Source of the DNA: Helicobacter sp.
GTDB lineage: Bacteria; Campylobacterota; Campylobacteria; Campylobacterales; Helicobacteraceae
Direction of reading: 5' to 3'
NCBI RefSeq assembly: GCF_014799995.1
Contig: NZ_JAAVGY010000048.1
Span: 1 to 15,748 of the forward strand
Length of the DNA: 15,748 bases
A model generated the notes under the pieces. The model worked only from the letters and a program-made list of their open reading frames with translations. It had not been told where the DNA came from and searched no databases. Below, in pieces: positions 7,525 to 13,703 of the stretch. Numbering within the stretch: the first letter of the stretch is position 1; every line of letters starts with the position of its first letter. A program made the position numbers and the translations under genes.

Positions 7525-8631
7525 TCACGCAAGCTCCCTTTTAACAAGTTCTAAAGCACTCTTAATTACATCTTGCATATCATAGTAACGATATTCGCCA
7601 AGCCTCCCACCAAAGATTAAAGACTTTTCATTTTTGGCTAGATTTTTATACTTTTCATAAAGAGCCTGATTTTTTTCATCATTAATTGGATAATAAGGCT
7701 CTTTGTCTTTGTTCCAAGTTTGGGGGTATTCTTTGGAGATAATCGTTTTTTCTTGTGTGCCAAACTCAAAGTGTTTATGCTCAATAATCCTCGTATAAGG
7801 AGTTTCCTCATCGGTGTAATTAACGACGGCTACGCCTTGATAATTCTCGCTTTCTAAAACCTCTTCTTCAAATTTCAAGCTCCTATACTCAAGCTCTCCA
7901 AATCTGTATTCAAAATAGCTATCGATAGTCCCTGTAAAGAGAATCTTTTTAGCCTTTGTTTGTAATTCCTCTCTATGCTTTAAAAAATCTGTCCCAAGCC
8001 ACACTTCGCAATTTTTTAATAATTTTTCAAAGATAAGAGTATAGCCACCCTTTGGGATTCCTTGGTAGGGATCGTTGAAGTAATTGTTATCATAAGTAAA
8101 TCGCACAGGAATCCTACGAATGATAGACTTTGGCAAATCCTTGCAATCTCTGCCCCATTGCTTTTGAGTATAACCTTTGATGAATTTTTGATAAACATCA
8201 ACCCCTACGAGCGAAATGGCTTGTTCCTCTAGGTTTTGTGGTTCGCCCTTTAGAGATTTTAAGGCAGAATTTTTTTGTGATTCTATAATCTCTTGTGCTT
8301 CTTGTGGAGTAGAAATTCCCCAAAGCTTAGAAAAGGTGTTCATATTAAAAGGGAGATTGTAGATTTCGCCTTTGTAGTTAGCAATAGGAGAGTTGATGAA
8401 GTGATTAAAGGTGCAGAATTGCTGCATATACTCCCAAATTTGCTTAGAATCTGTGCGAAAAATATGTGCCCCATAGGTATGGATATTAATATTCTCTTGG
8501 CTTTTAGTATAGCAGTTTCCGCCAATGTGATTGCGCTTTTCTACAACCAAGCATTTTCTACCCCTCTTGCTTGCTTCATAGGCAAAAATACTTCCAAACA
8601 AACCGCTGCCAACGATACAATAATCAAACAC
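7525..8631 (-). CDS. glf: UDP-galactopyranose mutase
   Basis: A 368-aa flavoenzyme that interconverts UDP-galactopyranose and UDP-galactofuranose in the cytoplasm, providing Galf for surface glycans. The N-terminal FAD-binding site is DYCIVGSGLFGSIFA (3-17), followed by VVEKRNHIGGNCYT (29-42) and the signature HTYGAHIFRT (51-60). Later family motifs include NLPFNMNTFSKLWG, KGYTQKQWG, RIPVRFTYDNNYF, YQGIPKGGYT, and the end GGRLGEYRYYDMQDVI. The length is normal for the family and no key segment is missing. The start is GTG 8631, with AAGG 7 nt upstream; no better in-frame ATG exists near the MFDYCIVGSG N-terminus. It is the first gene of the minus operon, and its stop overlaps a GTG opening the repeat-derived frame. 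Presence of glf implies that the glycan contains Galf or a Galf derivative. Confidence 0.97.
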   Translation of the reverse strand: MFDYCIVGSGLFGSIFAYEASKRGRKCLVVEKRNHIGGNCYTKSQENINIHTYGAHIFRTDSKQIWEYMQQFCTFNHFINSPIANYKGEIYNLPFNMNTFSKLWGISTPQEAQEIIESQKNSALKSLKGEPQNLEEQAISLVGVDVYQKFIKGYTQKQWGRDCKDLPKSIIRRIPVRFTYDNNYFNDPYQGIPKGGYTLIFEKLLKNCEVWLGTDFLKHREELQTKAKKILFTGTIDSYFEYRFGELEYRSLKFEEEVLESENYQGVAVVNYTDEETPYTRIIEHKHFEFGTQEKTIISKEYPQTWNKDKEPYYPINDEKNQALYEKYKNLAKNEKSLIFGGRLGEYRYYDMQDVIKSALELVKRELA

Positions 8632-8651
8632 TCTAACGCCTTATAAATATT

Positions 8652-8676
8652 TTCTATTGAAAATGGGATTTTTCAA
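8652..8676 (-). repeat. Left arm of a perfect 25-bp inverted repeat (glf leader)
   Basis: The reverse complement of this 25-mer is identical to 8912-8936. It lies 20 nt upstream of the glf start and in the same orientation relative to glf as the other arm has relative to its own gene. Only a 7-bp hairpin (TTGAAAA/TTTTCAA) can form here. Confidence 0.85.
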
Positions 8677-8693
8677 ACTTTTATTATTGCGGG

Positions 8694-8722
8694 ATTATAT
8701 ACAAAAAAAAAAAAAATAAGCT
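8694..8722 (-). promoter_or_regulatory. Likely glf-operon promoter with poly-T spacer
   Basis: On the minus strand a perfect TATAAT (8699-8694) is preceded by TGTA and, immediately upstream, by fourteen T (8716-8703). Transcription would begin near 8687, leaving a leader of about 55 nt before glf. A TTGATT (8729-8724) lies 24 bp from the -10, too far at this tract length. Campylobacterota sigma-70 promoters often have no strict -35 and favour T-rich upstream DNA. The homopolymer falls in the spacer, so slippage should alter promoter strength. Confidence 0.55.
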
Positions 8723-8799
8723 TAATCAAGAAGCTGGATTGTTTTGTAGTTTTTTCTTTATGTTTTGCTTTATCTTTGCGAGTTAATGCTTATCTCTAT

Positions 8800-8832
8800 G
8801 TCATCGCGAACCCTTTCATAGCTGTGGCAATC
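8800..8832 (-). repeat. Half palindromic element, intergenic
   Basis: On the minus strand it reads GATTGCCACAGC through GCGATGAC, matching the right half of the 9478-9609 copy (GATTGCCACAGCC to GCAATGACG). The inner stem is degenerate. It is an independent non-coding copy of the family. Confidence 0.6.
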
Positions 8833-8906
8833 CGCAGCTTTAAGTATTTTATTTCTTGTTTCATTGCAAGGATAAGAGTGCTTAAATTATGAAATCAGCC
8901 TAACTA

Positions 8907-8936
8907 TTCTATTGAAAAATCCCATTTTCAATAGAA
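8907..8936 (+). repeat. Perfect 12-bp hairpin and right inverted-repeat arm before the TTG start
   Basis: TTCTATTGAAAA and TTTTCAATAGAA pair over 12 bp with a 6-nt loop, ATCCCA. Positions 8912-8936 are also the right arm of the 25-bp inverted repeat. The stem ends 2 nt before the Shine-Dalgarno GAGGA (8939-8943), so it could affect initiation. It has no T-run after it, so it is not a terminator for plus-strand transcripts. Confidence 0.8.
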
Positions 8937-8948
8937 GCGAGGAAAATT

Positions 8949-11900
8949 TTGACATTATTAAATCCAAAAAAGTTGAGAAAACTACAAAACAACCCTCAAA
9001 TGTTTTTCAAAGACGCTTTAGATAAGCGCATTATTCCGATTCAAAACCAACTCAAAGCTTTTAAGCCCAAGAAAAAACACGCTTTTGCAGAATATTATGT
9101 TATTTCTGCGGTTTATAATGTAGAAAAATATTTAGAGGATTATTTTAATTCTATCCTTAAACAAAGACTTGATTTCAAAAACAATATAAAAATTATTTGC
9201 GTAGATGATGGCAGCACAGATGATAGTGCAAAGATTATCAAGCAATACCAAAGCAAATACCCAAACAATATTTTTTATCTCCATAAAGAAAATGGCGGAC
9301 AAGCAAGCGCAAGGAATCTTGGACTTAAATGGCTACAAGAGAAATTGGGCTATCAAGATTCCATTGCAAAGACTTCAGAGTGTGATATTGTAGATTGCCA
9401 CGACAATCAAAGATTTTTTCGCAATGACAGAGAAGCAAACATTTCAGAATCTCACAAGGACGCAGGAGCAACTACTTCGTCATTGCGAGGAAGCGAAGCT
9501 GACGAAGCAATCCATAATGTTGATTACCAAAACGTCAACAATGGAATCACAACAGGCGAGATTCCAAATTATGGATTGCCACAGCCTCTTACGAGGCTTC
9601 GCAATGACGATATGGGAAGCCAGTCCAATAAGCCTATTTGGGTAACCTTTACAGACTCTGATGATTTCCTAGATAGGGATTATTTCTATGAGGTGGATAA
9701 GTTTTTGGAGGAGAATCAAGAGAAAGACATTTGTATGGTGGGGTGTAATGTAGTTTTTTATTATGAAGCAAAGAATGCTTTTAGTGATACACACCCGCTT
9801 AAAAACAAGTTCAAAGATGTAGCAACAACCAAGCGAAATAAGAATCTAAATGAATTGATTCAATTAGCGGTTATGTCAGCTTTCTTTCCTTTGGGGCGTA
9901 TTGGTAGTTTGAGAATGGACGAAGATTTAAAGCCAAGTTTCGAAGATGCGAAGTTTGTCAATGAATTTTTAATGGCTAATATGGAATCTAGTAGTGCATT
10001 CTTGCGTAACGCAAAACTTTATTATCGCAAACGAAGTGATGGAAGTTCTACATTAGATAATGTGCTTGAAGCAGATAAACAACAAATCTCTAAAATGAGC
10101 TTCCTACTTCATCTTTTATTGAAGTCTCAAGCGCAGTTTAAATGCCCTCCAGTCTTTGTCCAAAATACGATTCTTTATGATTTGATGTGGCAGATTAAAG
10201 CAACGCTTAATAATTTCGATAAATTCAAATTTCATACTCAAAAAGAGCGGGAGGAGTTTTTCTCTCTTTGGGATAGGATTTATTCTCTCATAGACACGCA
10301 GAGGATTTTGGAATTTAATCTTGCGGGTTGTTGGTTTTATCACAAAGTCGGAATTTTGAATTGTTTCAAAAAGGAATATCCCCCTTTTCAAATCACTTAT
10401 ATTGATGTTTTTGATGCCAAGAAAGAACAAATTTGCATTTATTATTTCACCCCTAGTGATAAAGATATAGAATCTATAATAATTGATGGGAGGGAAGTCT
10501 ATGCAGATTATGAAAAAATCGTGCAAAATGATTTTTTAGATAGGATATTTTGTTATGAGAAGCGATTATGGGTGCATATTCCGCGGGATTCTACGAAGTT
10601 AGAAATCTTTATTAGAGGGCAGAGAGCTAGAATCACCTTTGGGGGCAAGCAGCACCAAAGTTTGGAAATCAAACACATTAGAAATAAATTCAAGCAGCTA
10701 ACAAATGTTAATGATTTATGGCTTCTAATGGATAGAGATACGGAAGCAGATGATAATGCAGAGCATTTGTATCGCTATCTCGCTAGAAATTATCCCAAAC
10801 AAAATATTGTATTTGTCCTAAGGAGAGAATCCAAAGATTGGGCAAGATTACAGAAAGAGGGGTTCTCTCTTGTAGCCTTTGATACTCAAGAATTTAAAGA
10901 CACCCTTAGGGCTTCTAGTAAAGTCATTTCCTCACACATTGACACATACCTAGTAAATCATCTAGGCAAGGACACTTTAAAGGGCAAAGACTTTGTATTT
11001 TTGCAACACGGAGTTACTCATAATGATATATATTCTTGGTTGAATTCGAGACAAATCAATCTTTTTATCACTGCAACAAAAAGGGAATACGATTCCATAG
11101 CGGGTGATTTCAATCATTATAAATTTGGAGATAAAGAAGTTCAATTGGTAGGTTTTGCAAGGCACGATACGCTGCTAAAAGGAGAAGTAAATTGCAAAGC
11201 CCACACAACGTCATTGCGAGGCGAAGCCGAAGCAATCCATAATCACACATACCTTAAAGATTCCATTGCAAACACAACAGGCGAGATAAAAGATTGTAGA
11301 TTGCCACGAAGTCTTGCGACTTCTCGCAATGACAAAAAGCCAACCATCGGAAACGTGTCGCATAAGCAAATTTTGCTTATGCCTACTTGGAGGAAATATT
11401 TAGTTGGTGACACCATTGGAAATAGCAATGCGAGGCAATATGACCCTCTTTTTATAAAATCTTTGTATTTCCAAACTTATCTAAGTTTGTTGCAAAGTGA
11501 GACACTTAAAAATATATACGAGAAATATCAATGTAGAATTATTTTCTTTCCTCATCAAAATACATTGCCTTATTTAAGAGATTTTAGGATTCCAGATTTT
11601 ATTGCTTTGGGAAATTGTGAGAGAGGTTTGCAGACACTTTTTGTGGAATCCGATTTAATGATCACAGATTATTCTAGTGTAGCCTTTGAGATGGCTTATC
11701 TTAGAAAGCCTGTTTTATATTACCAATTTGATGAGGAAGAGTTTCGTAGCAATCAATGGCAAAGTGGCTATTTTGACTATCGCAAAGACAGCTTTGGTCC
11801 AGTCGTTACCACCGAAGAAGAATTGCTTAAAGAATTGGAGATTCTACTTCAAAATAATTGCAAAGTTGGAGAACCCTACCAATCCAATATAGAAAATACC

Positions 11901-12539
11901 TTTGAATTTAGAGATGGGAAGTGTTGTGAGCGAATCTACAATGCGATTTTAGAGCTTGATAAGCCTTATGAGAGGAAATGGACGCTTGATTCTGTTTTAA
12001 GATTGGCTCAAAATGCCTTAAAATTGGAATGCTACAAGGAAGCAAGTGAGCGGTTTAGATTTGTATTGGAGCATTTAGGAGAGAGTGAGTTTAGTAACTC
12101 GCAAGTGGTTTTAAATGAGGAAATTATCTTTAACTATCTCTATGCTTCAAGACTTAATCAAGCTTCACAAGAGGCTTTGGAGTTTCTCAAAGCACAAGAT
12201 TATGAAAACAAACTTGCATTCTCCAATAAAATAAAATTTGAAATCATTAAAAACTACATTGAAATCCTAGATGCGCAAGAAGTGATTGCAAGACTAGAGG
12301 ATTTAAGAGAAGCAATCCCGCAGCAAGAGCTATTAGAGTTTGCCTATCTTAAGCTTAGAATCTATGCGTATTTGGGGGATAAGCAAAAACTTAAAGAAGT
12401 CTATAATGAGCTAAAAAATACTTACAATATTGATAAAAAAGACTTGGATTTGGATTTATTCTTATTCCAAAATGAATTAATCAAAGCTGCAAGCCTCCAA
12501 GTCGCTAGCACTTCTGCGGGGGGGGGGGGATTTCTATGA
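8949..12539 (+). CDS. Bifunctional GT2 / CDP-glycerol glycerophosphotransferase-like (TagF-type) protein
   Basis: A 1196-aa protein starting at TTG 8949, 5 nt after GAGGA. GT2 part: YYVISAVYNVEKYL (49-62), VDDGSTDDS (85-93), NGGQASARNLG (115-125), TFTDSDDF (233-240), FEDAKF (331-336). The second part (about 585-1000) resembles CDP-glycerol glycerophosphotransferases, which build polyol-phosphate chains: LQHGVTH (685-691), GFARHD (735-740), MPTWR (811-815), FFPHQN (866-871), DYSSVAFEMAYLRKP (907-921). Residues 1010-1170 are helical, TPR-like. Palindromic repeats are inserted in frame between ARN and DSDD (about residues 149-160 and 177-220) and between GFARHD and MPTWR (about 754-795), both outside the motifs. 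I infer a cytoplasmic enzyme transferring sugar and a polyol- or sugar-phosphate. It ends in a G12 tract that sets the C-terminal tail. Confidence 0.88.
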   Translation: MTLLNPKKLRKLQNNPQMFFKDALDKRIIPIQNQLKAFKPKKKHAFAEYYVISAVYNVEKYLEDYFNSILKQRLDFKNNIKIICVDDGSTDDSAKIIKQYQSKYPNNIFYLHKENGGQASARNLGLKWLQEKLGYQDSIAKTSECDIVDCHDNQRFFRNDREANISESHKDAGATTSSLRGSEADEAIHNVDYQNVNNGITTGEIPNYGLPQPLTRLRNDDMGSQSNKPIWVTFTDSDDFLDRDYFYEVDKFLEENQEKDICMVGCNVVFYYEAKNAFSDTHPLKNKFKDVATTKRNKNLNELIQLAVMSAFFPLGRIGSLRMDEDLKPSFEDAKFVNEFLMANMESSSAFLRNAKLYYRKRSDGSSTLDNVLEADKQQISKMSFLLHLLLKSQAQFKCPPVFVQNTILYDLMWQIKATLNNFDKFKFHTQKEREEFFSLWDRIYSLIDTQRILEFNLAGCWFYHKVGILNCFKKEYPPFQITYIDVFDAKKEQICIYYFTPSDKDIESIIIDGREVYADYEKIVQNDFLDRIFCYEKRLWVHIPRDSTKLEIFIRGQRARITFGGKQHQSLEIKHIRNKFKQLTNVNDLWLLMDRDTEADDNAEHLYRYLARNYPKQNIVFVLRRESKDWARLQKEGFSLVAFDTQEFKDTLRASSKVISSHIDTYLVNHLGKDTLKGKDFVFLQHGVTHNDIYSWLNSRQINLFITATKREYDSIAGDFNHYKFGDKEVQLVGFARHDTLLKGEVNCKAHTTSLRGEAEAIHNHTYLKDSIANTTGEIKDCRLPRSLATSRNDKKPTIGNVSHKQILLMPTWRKYLVGDTIGNSNARQYDPLFIKSLYFQTYLSLLQSETLKNIYEKYQCRIIFFPHQNTLPYLRDFRIPDFIALGNCERGLQTLFVESDLMITDYSSVAFEMAYLRKPVLYYQFDEEEFRSNQWQSGYFDYRKDSFGPVVTTEEELLKELEILLQNNCKVGEPYQSNIENTFEFRDGKCCERIYNAILELDKPYERKWTLDSVLRLAQNALKLECYKEASERFRFVLEHLGESEFSNSQVVLNEEIIFNYLYASRLNQASQEALEFLKAQDYENKLAFSNKIKFEIIKNYIEILDAQEVIARLEDLREAIPQQELLEFAYLKLRIYAYLGDKQKLKEVYNELKNTYNIDKKDLDLDLFLFQNELIKAASLQVASTSAGGGGFL
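9393..9428 (+). repeat. Half palindromic element (right half) in the GT2 loop
   Basis: It runs GATTGCCACGAC to TCGCAATGAC and is read DCHDNQRFFRND, in the frame used by the other coding copies. It lies at the same place in the GT2 domain, between ARN and DSDD, as the half copy at 4741-4773 in the GT2/FkbM gene. Only a 4-bp inner stem remains. Confidence 0.65.
9478..9609 (+). repeat. Full palindromic element, 132 bp, in frame
   Basis: The ends CGTCATTGCG / CGCAATGACG are perfect 10-bp inverted repeats, and an inner pair GCAATCCATAAT / ATTATGGATTGC (9507-9518 and 9568-9579) is a perfect 12-bp inverted repeat. The length is exactly 44 codons. It encodes SLRGSEADEAIHN through RLRND. The right-half hairpin (9575-9605) has ATTGC/GCAAT outside and AGCCTC/GAGGCT inside, with a TTAC loop. 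Confidence 0.85.
11210..11333 (+). repeat. Full palindromic element, 124 bp, in frame in the TagF-like domain
   Basis: Perfect 11-bp inverted ends, GTCATTGCGAG / CTCGCAATGAC, as in the 7389-7512 copy and with the same total length. It is translated SLRGEAEAIHN, YLKDSI, GEIKDCRLPR and TSRND. The right hairpin (11300-11330) has ATTGC/GCAAT outside and GAAGTC/GACTTC inside with a TTGC loop. The left half can form a small GGC-GAA-GCC stem. It separates GFARHD from MPTWR. Confidence 0.85.
12518..12529 (+). repeat. G12 contingency tract at the end of the 1196-aa gene
   Basis: With 12 G the frame ends AGGGGFL and TGA. With 11 it reads on to DFYEFPDFPDIQ and stops at 12565-12567. With 13 (or 10) it continues through NSPTSLIFNKFSG into a second G tract. 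The tail therefore has several possible forms, and the catalytic domains are unaffected. Confidence 0.85.
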
Positions 12540-12574
12540 ATTCCCCGACTTCCCTGATATTCAATAAATTTAGC

Positions 12575-12587
12575 GGGGGGGGGGGGG
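12575..12587 (+). repeat. G13 contingency tract, second tandem switch before the cupin gene
   Basis: The tract is reached only if the first tract is in the +1 state. With 13 G the frame then ends GAFPTL and TAA (12602-12604). With 12 it reads HFLLYKLLMQMGRMVEEKR and ends in a TGA that overlaps the cupin ATG as ATGA. With 14 it stops about nine codons further on. The 104-bp gap before the cupin gene is thus alternative coding sequence. Confidence 0.8.
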
Positions 12588-12643
12588 CATTTCCTACTTT
12601 ATAAGCTGCTAATGCAAATGGGAAGAATGGTGGAGGAAAAAAG

Positions 12644-12985
12644 ATGAATAAATTTCGGTTAGAGGATATGGTTCGAGGTTGGTTTGTCGGAAATTTTGAA
12701 CCAAGTATTCTAAAAACAAATGAAGTAGAAGTAGGGATTAAAACTTATCAAAAGGGAGATTATGAAGAGAGGCATTATCATAAAATAGCCACCGAAATTA
12801 CAGCAATCATCAAAGGCAAAGCGAAGATGAATGGCAAAATTTATCAAGCAGGAGATATTCTTGTTATTAAGCCTTTTGAGGATACAGATTTTGAAGCTTT
12901 AGAAGACACGCAAAATGTTGTGATTAAGATTCCTAGTGCTATGAATGATAAATATCTTGGGAAATATGGAGGTAGCGATGATTAA
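12644..12985 (+). CDS. Small single-domain cupin protein
   Basis: A 113-aa protein starting at ATG 12644, with GGAGG (12632-12636) 7 nt upstream. The cupin beta-barrel is indicated by GIKTYQKGDYEERHYHK (31-47), E51, GKAKMNGKIYQAGDILVIKP (58-77). His44, His46 and Glu51 could bind a metal. His/Glu plus the G-D-P motif fit the cupin_2 class. It is close to minimal length, with no signal peptide. Its last 8 bases overlap the nucleotidyltransferase gene, so the pair is probably made together. Small cupins in glycan operons can be sugar isomerases, epimerases or sensors; the sequence does not decide. The N-terminal segment MNKFRLEDMVRGWFVGNF is not one I recognise. Confidence 0.85.
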   Translation: MNKFRLEDMVRGWFVGNFEPSILKTNEVEVGIKTYQKGDYEERHYHKIATEITAIIKGKAKMNGKIYQAGDILVIKPFEDTDFEALEDTQNVVIKIPSAMNDKYLGKYGGSDD

Positions 12986-13703
12986 TGTTTTAATCCCTGC
13001 AGCAGGTGCTGGAAGTCGTTTTGCTAAAGTGGGTTTTAAAAATCCCAAGCCTTTTATTGATGTTTTAGGGAAACCAATGATTGTAAGAGTGCTAGAAAAT
13101 TTAAAGTATGAAAATGCAAGATATATTGTTATCTTGCAAAAGGTGCATTTGCAGTCGCAAAAAAGTATTTGTAGAGAAATTGCACAAGACTACAATGTGG
13201 AATTTGTAGAAGTGGATTCTTTGACAGAGGGGACGGCTTGTTCTGTGCTTCACGCAAGGAAGCTTATTAATAACGATACTCCTTTGGTGATTGCAAATTC
13301 AGATCAGATTATAGATATGAAATTTTCTGATTTTGTTGATGATGCACAAAAGAGGAAGCTAGATGGCTCTATTTTGTGTTTTGAAGATTATGAAAAAAGT
13401 CCTAAATGGTCTTTTGTGCGATTAGAGGGGGATTTTGTTAAAGAAGTGAGAGAAAAGGAAGTGATTTCTGAATTTGCAACGGTTGGAATTTATCTCTTTT
13501 CAAAAGGCTCTTTGTTTGTAGATTCTGCATTAGATATGATTGTGAGAAATGAGAGAGTAAATAATGAGTTTTACACTGCTCCAACTTATAATTATGCAAT
13601 TAGAAATGGTGCAAAAATAGGCATTTATAATATTGAATTTTCCCAAATGCACGGAATTGGCACTCCAGAGGATTTGAAAAAATATGAGGAGAACATAAAA
13701 TGA
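12978..13703 (+). CDS. Sugar/alcohol-phosphate nucleotidyltransferase (NTP_transferase, GT-A fold)
   Basis: A 241-aa protein. I chose ATG 12978 over an upstream in-frame ATG at 12945 because GGAGG (12968-12972) is 5 nt before it and the signature then begins at residue 4. Motifs: VLIPAAGAGSRF (4-15) for nucleotide binding, NPKPFIDVLGKPMI (22-35), LTEGTACSVL (82-91), and ANSDQII (106-112), whose Asp would bind the catalytic metal. The GIGTPEDLKKY end is typical of such enzymes. It would condense a sugar-phosphate (or similar) with an NTP to make an activated donor in the cytoplasm. Next to a TagF-like transferase a CDP-activated substrate is attractive, but that is inference. Its TGA overlaps the next ATG (ATGA at 13700). 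Confidence 0.88.
   Translation: MINVLIPAAGAGSRFAKVGFKNPKPFIDVLGKPMIVRVLENLKYENARYIVILQKVHLQSQKSICREIAQDYNVEFVEVDSLTEGTACSVLHARKLINNDTPLVIANSDQIIDMKFSDFVDDAQKRKLDGSILCFEDYEKSPKWSFVRLEGDFVKEVREKEVISEFATVGIYLFSKGSLFVDSALDMIVRNERVNNEFYTAPTYNYAIRNGAKIGIYNIEFSQMHGIGTPEDLKKYEENIK

Larger units (their letters stand above)
8632..8948. other. Divergent intergenic regulatory region
   Basis: This gap separates the divergent glf operon and the 1196-aa gene. From left to right it holds the glf Shine-Dalgarno site, one arm of a 25-bp inverted repeat, a likely glf promoter with an A14/T14 tract, a half palindromic element, and the second inverted-repeat arm, which is itself a perfect 12-bp hairpin just before the TTG start. 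I see no open frame worth calling. The plus-strand promoter is not clear: weak -10 candidates are TAAATT near 8883 and TATTCT at 8905-8910. Confidence 0.75.

Noticed and set aside
7328..7528. 66-aa open frame as an independent gene
   Set aside because: Nearly all of it is the palindromic element, and its two ends are shifted relative to the coding copies. Kept as a repeat and a finding instead.
8652..8936. MITE or insertion sequence with 25-bp terminal repeats
   Set aside because: The 285-bp span has no target-site duplication that I can see, no coding capacity, and it contains the likely native glf promoter.
8907..8936. Intrinsic terminator
   Set aside because: The stem is AT-rich, has no T-run after it on the plus strand, and sits directly before a start codon.
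12945..12977. Upstream ATG for the nucleotidyltransferase
   Set aside because: It would add 11 residues ahead of the MINVLIPAAGAG signature and lacks a well-placed ribosome site, whereas 12978 has GGAGG at 5 nt.
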